DNA of 46,640 nucleotides, from positions 1-46,640 of the forward strand of contig DPXQ01000175.1 in the NCBI GenBank assembly GCA_003527225.1. The letters run 5' to 3'. Every line of letters begins with the position of its first letter. Position 1 is the first letter of the stretch. The DNA is from Rhizobium sp. (GTDB lineage: Bacteria > Pseudomonadota > Alphaproteobacteria > Rhizobiales > Rhizobiaceae). Positions 8,705 to 17,216 of the stretch are shown piece by piece. The notes beneath the pieces are model-generated. The model did no database searches and was not told the DNA's origin. It saw only the letters and a program-made list of their open reading frames with translations. The position numbers and the translations under genes are program-made.

Positions 8705-9747
8705 CGTGATACCTTGATGTTGGCGGCCTTGCGCCGCAGCCAGCCGTTGGAGATCACCGCAAACACGGTCAGGAACCCGATGGCGAATTTGAACCAGTTG
8801 GCGTCGATGCCACTCAGCACCATGCCGTTGTCGATGGCGCGGATCAGGAGCGCGCCGACGATGGCGCCGAGCACCGTACCGATACCGCCGGTGAGGGCTG
8901 CGCCGCCGATGACCGCCGCCGAGATGGCCTGCAGTTCAAGCCCTTCGCCGATTGACGGAAACGGCGTTCCGAGACGAAGCACCTGGATGACGCCAGCAAA
9001 CCCAGCCAGAAGTGACGATAGTGCAAAAGCCGCCAGCTTGACGCGGGTGACCGGGACGCCGAGAGCAAGGGCCGCTTCCTTCGCGCCACCGCTTGCGCGG
9101 ATCCAGTTGCCGAAATTCCAGCGGCCGAGAATGTAGGCGACCACACCGGAAACCAGCAGGAACCAGACGAACGACATGCGGAAGATGCTGCCGGCCCAGA
9201 GCGGGCCGGAAAAAGCCCAGGTCGGCAGATCGACCGGCAGAAGCGGCGGGAAGCCGCCGGACAGCACGATCGTCAGCGAACGCGCCATGTAAAGCGTTCC
9301 GAGCGTGACGATAAAGCTCGGAATCCCTGTGAAGATCGTCAGGCCTCCGTTGATCAAGCCGCAGACAACAGCGATGGCGAGACAGGCCGGCAGCGCGGCT
9401 GCAAAGCTCCAGCCGTCGTTCAGCATCAATGCCAAGCACATCGGCGTCAGCGCGAAAACGGAGCCGACCGAAAGATCGAACTCTCCGCAAATCATCAGAA
9501 GCGTGACGCCGACGACGACAATCGCGATTTCTGGCGCGAGCGCCAGAACACCGCGCATATTGTCCTGCGTAAGGAAGATGCCGCCCGACTGGAACTGGAA
9601 GACGAAGATCAGCAGAACGAGGAGGAAGAGGCCCGCCATTTCGGGCCTTTGGAGGTAGCGCTTGATGAGGGAGCGGCGGATGTCAGTCCCGCGCGAAGCG
9701 GATGGCGCACCGACGCTGCCGTGCGTTTTGGTGGAGGCAGCCGACAT
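8701..9747 (-). CDS. CUT2-type sugar ABC transporter permease
   Basis: A 348-residue integral membrane protein of the RbsC/FrcC family with about ten hydrophobic segments after a basic N-terminus of 35 residues. The cytoplasmic loop signature is seen as VIGGAALTGGIGTVLGAIVG, and GEFDLSVGSVFAL is the conserved DLSVGS motif. Its start overlaps the binding-protein stop by one base (TGATG) and its stop overlaps the ATPase start by four, which implies translational coupling. It forms the membrane channel of the cluster A importer. Confidence 0.93.
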   Translation of the reverse strand: MSAASTKTHGSVGAPSASRGTDIRRSLIKRYLQRPEMAGLFLLVLLIFVFQFQSGGIFLTQDNMRGVLALAPEIAIVVVGVTLLMICGEFDLSVGSVFALTPMCLALMLNDGWSFAAALPACLAIAVVCGLINGGLTIFTGIPSFIVTLGTLYMARSLTIVLSGGFPPLLPVDLPTWAFSGPLWAGSIFRMSFVWFLLVSGVVAYILGRWNFGNWIRASGGAKEAALALGVPVTRVKLAAFALSSLLAGFAGVIQVLRLGTPFPSIGEGLELQAISAAVIGGAALTGGIGTVLGAIVGALLIRAIDNGMVLSGIDANWFKFAIGFLTVFAVISNGWLRRKAANIKVSR

Positions 9748-10730
9748 CAGCGAAGCCCCTTGCGCGACAGATCCATCAGCGCTTCCGCGTCTTCCTTGTG
9801 CACAAGGGCATTGCCGGTGTTCACATCGGCGGGCGACAGCTTGACCGCCTTGGCAAGATCAGCCTCGATAACCGGAAGATAGCCCTGCATGTAGGGCTGC
9901 TGGTCGACCTGTACCTGGATATAGCCGGACTGCAGCTCCTGAATGACCTGCGGCACGAGATCGAAGCCTGCGAGCAGGACCTTGCCGGCCTCCGTACCAC
10001 GATCCCGCAGGGTGCGGGCGACCGCCGCATTGTTGTTGACCGTATCGAAATAGGCGTTGATCTCCGGATTGGCGGTCAGCGCCGCGCCAAAGCGTTCGGC
10101 CGTAACCGACGGATCGATACCGGCATCGATCCGGGTGATATTGACTTTGCGATCCGTGTGGGCCGCCTTGTACTCGTTCAAATAGTCCTCCACCCCCTTG
10201 GCACGCTGTTCGGAAAAGTTCGCGCCCGGAAGATTGACTCCGATGACGACATTGATCGGCCCTTCCTTGGGAAAGCGGGTGGCAAGATCTTCGGCGAGCG
10301 CATAGCCAGCAGCCTGGAAATCTTGGCCGATGAAGGCCTGGCGCTTATTGCCCTTGGCGCCTTCAGTGTCGTCGACATTGGTCGCGATGACCGTGATGCC
10401 CTGCGACCGGGCCCGAGCAATCACGTCGTCATAGGCGCGGTTGTCGATGATCGTTGTGATGATCGCATCCGGCTTGCCGGAGACGGCAGCCTCGAGATTG
10501 GCAACGTGCTCAGGAATGGCGCCATCGGTCTGGGCGAACAGCATCTGGCAGCTGGCGCCGACCTTGGCGCAGGCATCCTGATAACCGAGCTTGACGGCCT
10601 GAAAGAAGCTGTTCGACGTCGAGCCATGAATTGCGAGCACGATTTTTGTCGGTGCGTCCGCCGCAAAGGCGGGCATGGCGACGGTCATAAGCATTGCGGC
10701 GAGAACGCCGCGATAGAGTGTCTTCCTCAT
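9747..10730 (-). CDS. Periplasmic sugar-binding protein (CUT2, RbsB-like)
   Basis: A 327-residue periplasmic binding protein. The ATG at 10730 has GGGAGG upstream and begins a signal peptide (MRKTLYRG then a hydrophobic stretch ending at AFA-AD). The mature part has the type I fold pattern: KIVLAIHGSTSNSFFQAVK, PDAIITTIIDN, FIGQDFQAAGYA, VIGVNLPGANFSEQR and LLAGFDLVPQV. It captures the substrate for the cluster A importer. It is 26 bases downstream of the SDR gene and directly coupled to the permease, so unlike three other binding-protein genes here it has no hairpin behind it. Confidence 0.93.
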   Translation of the reverse strand: MRKTLYRGVLAAMLMTVAMPAFAADAPTKIVLAIHGSTSNSFFQAVKLGYQDACAKVGASCQMLFAQTDGAIPEHVANLEAAVSGKPDAIITTIIDNRAYDDVIARARSQGITVIATNVDDTEGAKGNKRQAFIGQDFQAAGYALAEDLATRFPKEGPINVVIGVNLPGANFSEQRAKGVEDYLNEYKAAHTDRKVNITRIDAGIDPSVTAERFGAALTANPEINAYFDTVNNNAAVARTLRDRGTEAGKVLLAGFDLVPQVIQELQSGYIQVQVDQQPYMQGYLPVIEADLAKAVKLSPADVNTGNALVHKEDAEALMDLSRKGLR

Positions 10731-10756
10731 TTGCACTTTCCTCCCAAAAAGACGGC

Positions 10757-11524
10757 TCAAAGAGCCAGGTTCTGTACCGTGCGGCCCCCATCCGCGAACA
10801 AGGTCTGCCCGGTGACGTAGCTTGCTTCGTCACTCAGCAGGTAGGCGATGCCACCTGCAATCTCCTTCGGCTCGGCGACGCGGCCGAGCGGTGTCCTGTC
10901 GATGATCTTGGCGAGCGCGTCCGGGCGCTCCGCCTCCAATCTGTCGAGCATGGCGGTGCGCACCGTTCCGGGCGCGATGGCGTTGACCCGCACGCCGATG
11001 TCGGCAAGCTCCACCGCCAGCACGCGTGCCATCTGGGCAATCGCGCCCTTCGACGTCGCATAGGCCGTGTGCGTCGGGGTCGCGATAACGGCGTTGACCG
11101 ATGACAGCAGCACCACGGAAAAACCTTGCGGCGTCTGCCGCGGCACTTTCCTCCAGCGCCGCACACAGGCTTGCACCATTCGAAAACTGCCGAGGACGTT
11201 GATGTCCAGGATCTCGCCGAACTCTTCATCCGTGAGATCGAAGATTGAATGGTGCCGGTCGACGCCGGCACTGGTGACTATGCCATCCGGCAGGCCGAAC
11301 CGGGCAACCGATGCCTCCACAACGACCTCGATATCCTTCATGCTGCGGATGTTGCAGGTGTGGAAGAAGATGTGATCGGGGTCATCCGGCAGTTGGCCGG
11401 TGGCCGGCGCTGCGAGATCCGCGAGCGTGATGCTTGCCCCTTTGGCGAGCAAGTTGCGTGCGGTTGCGAGGCCGATACCGCCTGCCCCGCCGGTGATGAT
11501 GTAGTGTTTTCCCTTGAAGCTCAT
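10757..11524 (-). CDS. Short-chain dehydrogenase/reductase
   Basis: A 255-residue classical SDR: NAD(P)-binding TGGAGGIG near residue 12, TSAG where NNAG is usual, catalytic Ser in LLSSVNAV, YATSK for the Tyr/Lys pair, and a C-terminal FADGGRTVQN. An acidic residue after the second strand (LADLAAP) suggests NAD preference. ATGA overlap with the lactonase-like gene upstream places it in the cluster A operon. Likely job: oxidation of the imported sugar to its lactone, or of a later hydroxyl group. This choice is inference from the neighbours. Confidence 0.9.
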   Translation of the reverse strand: MSFKGKHYIITGGAGGIGLATARNLLAKGASITLADLAAPATGQLPDDPDHIFFHTCNIRSMKDIEVVVEASVARFGLPDGIVTSAGVDRHHSIFDLTDEEFGEILDINVLGSFRMVQACVRRWRKVPRQTPQGFSVVLLSSVNAVIATPTHTAYATSKGAIAQMARVLAVELADIGVRVNAIAPGTVRTAMLDRLEAERPDALAKIIDRTPLGRVAEPKEIAGGIAYLLSDEASYVTGQTLFADGGRTVQNLAL

Positions 11525-12360
11525 TGGTGCAGTCTCTCGACACGGAAGCCGAACAGGTGGTCGGCGTTTTCATGCATGATCATCGCCCGCTGCCTGTCGT
11601 CTTCGGCAAGGCCAGCGACAAGATCGATCAGGAGTGCATCATCCGGCGCCGGCCTCAGATTGGGATGCGGCCAGTTGGATGCCCAGATCATCCGCTCCGG
11701 CGCCAGGCGGATCAGATGGCGGGCCAGCCCGATCACGTCGGGGTAATCCGGGCCGCCTTCCGTCGATGTCTCGTAGAAGCCGGAGAGTTTGAGCCAGCAG
11801 CGCCCGCGCTCGACCAGGCCGGCGAGCAAACGGAACGCCGCGTCATCCAGACCAACCGGAGGCATGAACTTGCCGACGTGATCAATCACAAGAGCGCAAG
11901 GCAACGACACCAGGAGTGCGGCATGTTCGGGCAGGTGCCGCCCGTTCATCTGCAGGTGCAGCTGCCAACCACGCTCCGCCAGTCGTTCTGCCAGACGCGG
12001 AAGTTCGCTCCATTGCAACACGGCGTCCTGCAGCATGAAGGCGCGCAGGCCGATGACGCCCTGCCCTGCCAGCTCGTCCCACAGATCGTCTGTGGCATCC
12101 GCTTTGGTGACCGCAATGCCCCGCGCCGCGTCAGCGCCAAGTTCGCCCAGCGCCGATAGCATCACGCTGTTGTCGGTTCCGTAGAGCATCGACTGCACGA
12201 CTGCAGTCCTGCGAATGCCGAGGCGCTGCTTGAGCATGCGATAACCGGCCACCTTCGCTTCCGGCACGCTGAAGGGCGCGCCCGCTGGCGCCGGCCCCTG
12301 TGCATAGAAATGCATATGGGCATCGGTCAGCGGCAGGGTTGCGGATGGATGGTCGCTCAT
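11521..12360 (-). CDS. Amidohydrolase-superfamily sugar lactone hydrolase/isomerase
   Basis: A 279-residue member of the amidohydrolase family that includes 2-pyrone-4,6-dicarboxylate lactonase, L-fucono/L-rhamnonolactonase and Agrobacterium D-galactarolactone isomerase. Visible signs are DAHMHFY (first strand HxH), LHLQMNGRHL, VIDHVGKFM, KLSGFYE and WASNWPHPN with the final catalytic-type Asp region replaced by Asn. Cytoplasmic, no signal peptide. Start and stop both overlap neighbours by ATGA. In the cluster A scheme it would open the lactone made by the SDR and hand an aldonate to the dehydratase. The exact substrate is not readable. Confidence 0.85.
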   Translation of the reverse strand: MSDHPSATLPLTDAHMHFYAQGPAPAGAPFSVPEAKVAGYRMLKQRLGIRRTAVVQSMLYGTDNSVMLSALGELGADAARGIAVTKADATDDLWDELAGQGVIGLRAFMLQDAVLQWSELPRLAERLAERGWQLHLQMNGRHLPEHAALLVSLPCALVIDHVGKFMPPVGLDDAAFRLLAGLVERGRCWLKLSGFYETSTEGGPDYPDVIGLARHLIRLAPERMIWASNWPHPNLRPAPDDALLIDLVAGLAEDDRQRAMIMHENADHLFGFRVERLHQ

Positions 12361-13592
12361 TTCCCTGCCGTACCGCTGAGTTTCCGGTTGAGGTCGGTGC
12401 GTGCGAAGAACGCATCCGACAGCGCCATGCCGATACCCGGACGATCCGAGGCAAAGATATGGCCATTGTCGATGCGCGGCACCTCATCGACGATTTCCTG
12501 GTAGAAACCGTGCGTATGGGCGCGCACCGTCTCGCAGATCAGGCCATTGGTGCTGGCCATCAGGAGGTGGACGTTGGCGCCGAGCGTCACCGGCCCGGTG
12601 CAGTCATGCGGGGCGATCGTCCGGTCATAGGCGTCGGCCAGATGGGTGACGCGCATGGCCTCCGTCAGGCCGCCGACCCAGGCGACGTCGAAATTGGCGA
12701 CATCGACCGCGCGGCGGGAAAACACTTCACGATACCAGGGCAAAGTTCCAAAATTCTCGGAACCGGCCACACGGCCACGCACCTTCTCGCGGTAGCGTGC
12801 GAGATCGTCGAAGTTCTGCATCCAGATGGGCTCTTCATGCCAATAGATGTCGTGATCCCTCAACGCATCGGCGATGCGCAGGGCGGCGGGCAGCTTCCAG
12901 AGGCCATGATACTCGATCATGATATCCATCTTGTCGCCGACGGCCTTGCGGATCTGCTCGATCGGCCAGATCGCCTTATTGAGTTCCGCGACGCTGATCT
13001 CCTGCCCGTGGTTGCGCAGGGCAAAGACATCGAACGGCCAGATCTTCATGGTGGTAATGCCTTCCGCCAGAAGTTCCTCGGCCAATCGAGCCGGTTCGAA
13101 CACCTGCAGCAGAAGATCGTCGCGCGCCTCGATCGTTTCAGGCGCTTTGTCATCACGGCTGATCAGTTCGGTGTTGTAACCGTGGCGGACGCGGTTGTTA
13201 TAACGGCTGCCGGCGCAGGTGTTGTAGATGCGCGCGCTGTCTCGGACAGCGCCGCCCATCAACTTGTAGAGCGGTTGTTGATTTACTTTTCCGAACAAAT
13301 CCCACAGCGCCAGATCGACGGCGGAGTTTCCCGAAATCTCGACGCTGCGGCTCGGAAATCCGTTGAAATGATTGCCGACCTTTCGCGCCAGATTGTGAGC
13401 CAGATAGGCGCGGCGCGTCGGGTCCTGACCGATCAGCGCCGGCGCGCAAGTCTCGTGGACATAGGCGATCACGGCTTCCGGATTGCGAAAGGTTTCGCCC
13501 AGCCCGACAAGACCTTCATCCGTATGAAGCTGAACCCATACAAGGTTGCTCGCCTCTCTCATCTGAATGGTTTCGACGCCAGTTATTTTCAT
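12357..13592 (-). CDS. Enolase-superfamily (mandelate racemase type) sugar acid dehydratase
   Basis: A 411-residue protein from the ATG at 13592, which has AGGAGGG upstream. The N-terminal capping domain (1-120) contains ETFRNPEAVIAYVHE. In the barrel, likely metal ligands are E227 (MIEYHG), E253 (HEEPIW) and E279 (SENFG), with H329 in APHDCTGP as the general acid/base of the dehydratase type. Lysine 183 lies in MKIWP, so the usual second lysine of a KxK motif is replaced by Trp. Such enzymes dehydrate acid sugars to 2-keto-3-deoxy acids. It is the first gene of the cluster A operon, downstream of the AT-rich divergent promoter shared with the GntR regulator. Substrate unknown; the unusual ligand Glu and KxW suggest a poorly characterised subgroup. 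Confidence 0.9.
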   Translation of the reverse strand: MKITGVETIQMREASNLVWVQLHTDEGLVGLGETFRNPEAVIAYVHETCAPALIGQDPTRRAYLAHNLARKVGNHFNGFPSRSVEISGNSAVDLALWDLFGKVNQQPLYKLMGGAVRDSARIYNTCAGSRYNNRVRHGYNTELISRDDKAPETIEARDDLLLQVFEPARLAEELLAEGITTMKIWPFDVFALRNHGQEISVAELNKAIWPIEQIRKAVGDKMDIMIEYHGLWKLPAALRIADALRDHDIYWHEEPIWMQNFDDLARYREKVRGRVAGSENFGTLPWYREVFSRRAVDVANFDVAWVGGLTEAMRVTHLADAYDRTIAPHDCTGPVTLGANVHLLMASTNGLICETVRAHTHGFYQEIVDEVPRIDNGHIFASDRPGIGMALSDAFFARTDLNRKLSGTAGK

Positions 13593-13680
13593 TGATCCCT
13601 CCTGCAATTCTTATTCAGATAGAGCGCCAAATGGTATTAATTTGTCAATTTAAATTTTCATTTCCCGTTGCGATTCCGAT

Positions 13681-13700
13681 TCATACTATTGTCTGTATGA
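13681..13700. promoter_or_regulatory. Candidate operator in the cluster A divergent promoter region
   Basis: Inverted repeat TCATAC (13681-13686) and GTATGA (13695-13700), 8 bases apart, in the AT-rich 176-base gap between the dehydratase operon and the GntR gene. It is a plausible site for that regulator. A TTGACA on the plus strand (13713-13718) and one on the minus strand (complement of 13643-13648) could be -35 boxes; the matching -10 boxes are weak. Confidence 0.4.
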
Positions 13701-13768
13701 GTATTTTTTTGATTGACATGTTTTATAAAAGTTACTAATTCTTACATATTAATGATGTGGGGCTTGGA

Positions 13769-14452
13769 ATGGACACTCCTCTGGTTGAACATGCCTTGGC
13801 GGCATTGCGCGATATGCTTGCCGAGCCGGCATTTGTGGCAGGCGGACGACTTCCGACGGAATTGGCGCTGTCGGAGAGGTTTGGCGTTTCCCGGCCCATC
13901 CTGCGACAGGCGCTCGCCATCCTGAAGGAAGAAGGGCTGATCGAAGCTCGCCGCGGATCAGGCACTTTTGCGCGGCGCAGGGAAAATCAGGCGACGGCAT
14001 ATGGCCGACCCGAAACACTCGGCGACTTGGAGGATTGTCTTCGCTTCCGAATGGTGATCGAGAGTGCGGCCGCCGCGGATGCGGCGCGGCGGGCCGATGC
14101 GGATGCGATCGCGGCAATCCGAGAATCGATTGATCTGATGCAGAACGGCTCGCATTCGGAAAAAAGCATCGGCGAGCTGGACATGAGCTTTCACATGGCG
14201 ATTGCCCGCGCTACGGGGAACAGGTACCCCGCAATGACGCTGCAGTTCCTGATGCCTCATATCCAGATCGGACTGCAGATGGGCAGGCAACTGCGCGCCA
14301 TGCAAGCGAACGCGACCTCGAAACGCGTTGCAGCAGAGCATTCCGAAATTCTGGCGGCGATCGTCGATCGAAACCCGGATGCCGCGGCACAGCGCATGAA
14401 CGACCATCTCCTGGCCGGCATTGAGCGCATCTTCGGAAAACGAACCTGGTAG
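13769..14452 (+). CDS. GntR-family (FadR subgroup) transcriptional regulator
   Basis: A 227-residue regulator. Residues 5-75 form the winged helix: GGRLPTELALSERFGVSRPI with LRQALAILKEEGLIEARRGS and the wing GTFARR. The rest is the all-helical FCD ligand domain, with metal-binding-like residues in ELDMSFHMAIARATGN and later AEHSEILAAI and MNDHLLAGI. I chose the ATG at 13769; a GTG at 13757 is possible. It is divergent from the cluster A operon and probably represses it until an acid-sugar intermediate binds; the ligand is unknown. It converges with the SDR gene at 14560. Confidence 0.9.
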   Translation: MDTPLVEHALAALRDMLAEPAFVAGGRLPTELALSERFGVSRPILRQALAILKEEGLIEARRGSGTFARRRENQATAYGRPETLGDLEDCLRFRMVIESAAAADAARRADADAIAAIRESIDLMQNGSHSEKSIGELDMSFHMAIARATGNRYPAMTLQFLMPHIQIGLQMGRQLRAMQANATSKRVAAEHSEILAAIVDRNPDAAAQRMNDHLLAGIERIFGKRTW

Positions 14453-14559
14453 CTCAACGCAAGTCACGATGAGACGCTCTGAAGGAATGCGCTTGGCCCG
14501 CAGTCAAACTCAGCCGAAGAACGTTATGCTTGGCATCTGACGCATTGCAGACCTCTAGC

Positions 14560-15306
14560 TCATCCGGTGTGATAGCCACCATCGACCGGCAATGTGATGC
14601 CGGTTACAAATGCAGCGGCAGGCGACGCGAGGAACAGTACCGGCCCCACCAGATCTCCTGCCTCTCCCCAACGCTTTAGGGCGGACCGTTCTGCAATCCT
14701 TCTCTCACTGTCGGGAGCTGACCAGAGTGCCTTCGTCATATCAGTGCGGTGATAGCCCGGTGCGACCGCATTGACCCGCACCCCGGCCCGTCCATATTTA
14801 TGCGCCAGTGCGCGCGTAAGCCCAACTATGCCCGATTTGCTAGCCGTATACGAGGGGACCGACTCGTCCGCGAGGTAGCTTAGCATGGATGCTACATTGA
14901 TGATGGTGCCGCCCTCCGCTCTTAGGAGAGGAAACGCCTCCCGGGAGAGACGCATCACACTGTTGAGGTTGATATCCATCACATCGAGGAAAGTGTCTTC
15001 CTCCCATTCCTCGTCTGGCCTTGCCACGCCCTGACAGTTAACGAGTACATGCAGGCTGCCAAGGCCCGCAAAGAAGTCTTGAACTGCCTCTCCGTCGCGT
15101 ACATCGAGCTTCTGGAACCGCAGCTTGGCCGAAGCTTCTAGTTCTGCGGCGGACAGGCGGGCGGTGGAGCTTCCGGTCGCTGTGACGTCTGCGCCGGCCT
15201 CTGCAAAACCGCGAGCAATGGCAAGGCCAATGCCGCTCGTCCCGCCGGAGACAACGACCTTCTTGTTCATCATGTAGCCAGGCGCAAAAGCATTGCTATC
15301 GGACAT
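14560..15306 (-). CDS. Short-chain dehydrogenase (last gene of cluster B)
   Basis: A 248-residue SDR. SGGTSGIG binds the cofactor, NCQG replaces NNAG, the catalytic Ser is in NVASMLSYL, the Tyr/Lys pair in YTASK, and the end is PVDGGYHTG. The start ATG at 15306 has GGGAG 11 bases upstream; internal Met residues at 12-13 are an alternative. It follows the GldA-like gene by 17 bases. As one of three dehydrogenases in the operon it most likely interconverts a polyol and a ketose, or reduces a keto intermediate. The direction and substrate are unknown. Confidence 0.88.
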   Translation of the reverse strand: MSDSNAFAPGYMMNKKVVVSGGTSGIGLAIARGFAEAGADVTATGSSTARLSAAELEASAKLRFQKLDVRDGEAVQDFFAGLGSLHVLVNCQGVARPDEEWEEDTFLDVMDINLNSVMRLSREAFPLLRAEGGTIINVASMLSYLADESVPSYTASKSGIVGLTRALAHKYGRAGVRVNAVAPGYHRTDMTKALWSAPDSERRIAERSALKRWGEAGDLVGPVLFLASPAAAFVTGITLPVDGGYHTG

Positions 15307-15323
15307 CAGTCGGTATCTCCCGC

Positions 15324-16415
15324 TTAGATCAAAGTCTTGAGAGCAGTGATGACCATGTCTTCACTCACCACCATCGGCTCGTTGTGGATGATTTCGCTAG
15401 GTCGGCACGCACGCATGGCGACTGCCGAAAGTTTTCCTTCTGTCACTTCCGAAATACCGATATCAGCTAGCCGCGTCGGAAGGCGTACCGATCGGCAGAA
15501 CTCTCGCACGCGCTCGAACTCTTCACTTTCCCCATGCAGCTTGAGACCCGCAAGCACGCCGATTGCCACCTTCTCGCCATGCAGGTGATGATGAACGTCC
15601 TCAAGCTCGCAAAGGCCATGATGAATGGCATGTGCTGCTGCCACGCCACCGGACTCGAAACCGATTCCAGAAAGCAAGATGTTGGCCTCAACTACCCGCT
15701 CCAAGGCCGGCCCCGCCGCATCCGCATCGCATTCAGCGAGCGCCGCCGCACCGTGCTCGAAGATTGCATCGCGACAAAGGCGCGCGATCTCGTAGGCAAC
15801 ACTGAGGCCCGGCATACCCATGCAGTTGACGGCCCCGCTTTGGCGACAACTCTCGGCTTCGTACCAGGTGGCGAGCGCATCACCAATGCCTGCAGCCAGA
15901 TAGCGGGCTGGCGCCTTGGCGATTAGAGCGGTATCGACAAGCACCAGATCCGGATTGCTCGGTAGGAACGTGTCATAAGCCACCGAGCCATCATCATTAT
16001 AGATAACGGCGAGTGCGCTGCAGGGCGCATCGGAGGCGGCAATTGTCGGCACAATGATGACCGGCAACGACAGATCCCGCGCCGCGGCCTTTGCCGTATC
16101 CAGAGCTTTGCCGCCACCGGCTCCAATCAAAAGTTCAGCACCGAGCCCCTTGGCCCTTTCGACCAGCAGGGCGATTTCACCTTCTGAGCATTCGCCGCCG
16201 TGTTGCCAGATCTCCGCTGTTATATGCCCTTGAAGGGCTGCCTCCACATCGGCCAGAAGAAGATCGTGGATGCCACGATCGAGCAGGACCACCGCCCTGT
16301 CGCCAAGGGATTTAGCTTCCTCGCCAAGCCGGGAAATCGCACCGGGCCCCTGCACGTAGCGACCTGGAAAACGAGCGCCCCTCAACAGTCCGGGGGATTG
16401 GGAATTCACCAGCAT
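15324..16415 (-). CDS. Glycerol dehydrogenase-like (GldA family) zinc/iron polyol dehydrogenase
   Basis: A 363-residue member of the group III metal-dependent alcohol dehydrogenases. NAD-binding loop GAGGGKALDTAKA is at 98-110, and PTIAASDAP follows. Metal ligands match GldA: D179 in GIGDALATW, H262 in AAAHAIHHG and H279 in HLHGEKVA. Cytoplasmic. It overlaps the upstream SDR by 10 bases, so the two are coupled. Family members oxidise glycerol or other polyols, or act on sugar-1-phosphates; in this operon oxidation of a polyol or of a deoxy/keto-sugar is likely, but no substrate can be assigned. Confidence 0.88.
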   Translation of the reverse strand: MLVNSQSPGLLRGARFPGRYVQGPGAISRLGEEAKSLGDRAVVLLDRGIHDLLLADVEAALQGHITAEIWQHGGECSEGEIALLVERAKGLGAELLIGAGGGKALDTAKAAARDLSLPVIIVPTIAASDAPCSALAVIYNDDGSVAYDTFLPSNPDLVLVDTALIAKAPARYLAAGIGDALATWYEAESCRQSGAVNCMGMPGLSVAYEIARLCRDAIFEHGAAALAECDADAAGPALERVVEANILLSGIGFESGGVAAAHAIHHGLCELEDVHHHLHGEKVAIGVLAGLKLHGESEEFERVREFCRSVRLPTRLADIGISEVTEGKLSAVAMRACRPSEIIHNEPMVVSEDMVITALKTLI

Positions 16416-17179
16416 ACATAGCCCCCATCAGCGAGCACGATGGAGCCGGTCATGAGGCTCGAGGCCTCGCTTGCAAGGAACAGTATTACAGATGCTACCT
16501 CATCCGTGCGACCCAGCCGATTCATCGGGGTGCCCCCCACCCAGTGCCGGTACATTTCAGGGTCATCGTAGACATACTTGTTCATTTCAGTGTCGATGTA
16601 GGTCGGTGCGACGGAGTTAACGCGCACGCCTCGCGCCCCCCATTCCGCTGCCAGCGAGCGCGTCAGATGGTGCACGGCCGCTTTGGAGGCGTTGTAGTTC
16701 GCCTGCTCCTGCGGTCGATTGACAACGAAGCCTGACATGGAGCCCACATTGACAATGGATCCTCCGCCCTGTTCAAGCATGGACTTGCCGAAGGCGCGGC
16801 AGCACCAGAAGACACCGTTCAGGTTGACGTCTATCACCTTGTTCCATACGTCATCCGCCATTTCCTCAGCGGGGTGGTTGCTGATGGCAATCCCGGCGTT
16901 ATTGACAAGAATGTCGACGCGGTCATGGCGAGACAAGACCCGATCGCGGACTGCATCAACGCCCTTTACGTCGGTCACGTCTAGCAATTCGCCTTCGACT
17001 GGATAACCTTTGGCCTTCAAGCCATCGACGGCCGCATTCAACAGCTCGGGGTTCATGTCGGTCAGCACGACCGTCGCACCGGCCTCCGCCAACGCTTCAA
17101 CTGCGGCAAGGCCAATGCCTCGCGCCGCTCCGGTGACCACGGCGATCTTGCCATCAAGTTTGAACTTTTCGAGATACAT
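16406..17179 (-). CDS. SDR polyol dehydrogenase (galactitol/sorbitol dehydrogenase-like)
   Basis: A 257-residue SDR close in pattern to rhizobial galactitol and sorbitol dehydrogenases: FKLDGKIAVVTGAARGIG at the N-terminus, NNAGIAISN, the catalytic Ser in GSMSGFVVNRPQ, YNASKAAVHHLTRSLAAEWG, and a C-terminal DGGYVCW. VLTDMN after strand two indicates NAD. The GSMSG...NRPQ and terminal GGY..W features are typical of the polyol group. In cluster B it probably oxidises the imported polyol to a ketose for the FGGY kinase. This pairing is inferred from gene content. Confidence 0.88.
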   Translation of the reverse strand: MYLEKFKLDGKIAVVTGAARGIGLAAVEALAEAGATVVLTDMNPELLNAAVDGLKAKGYPVEGELLDVTDVKGVDAVRDRVLSRHDRVDILVNNAGIAISNHPAEEMADDVWNKVIDVNLNGVFWCCRAFGKSMLEQGGGSIVNVGSMSGFVVNRPQEQANYNASKAAVHHLTRSLAAEWGARGVRVNSVAPTYIDTEMNKYVYDDPEMYRHWVGGTPMNRLGRTDEVASVILFLASEASSLMTGSIVLADGGYVCW

Positions 17180-17216
17180 GTGCCATCCTCCTCGGGACGA
17201 GAGAAACCTATTGAAG

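Noticed and set aside
9702..10820. Plus-strand 372-codon open frame opposite the cluster A binding protein
   Set aside because: Antisense to a clear binding protein with signal peptide; no motif found.
12300..13595. Plus-strand 431-codon open frame opposite the enolase-superfamily gene
   Set aside because: It is antisense to a well supported gene with catalytic motifs and shows no recognisable domain; high GC produces long shadow frames.
13620..13648. Strong minus-strand promoter for cluster A
   Set aside because: A TTGACA exists but no acceptable -10 box was found at 16-18 bases.
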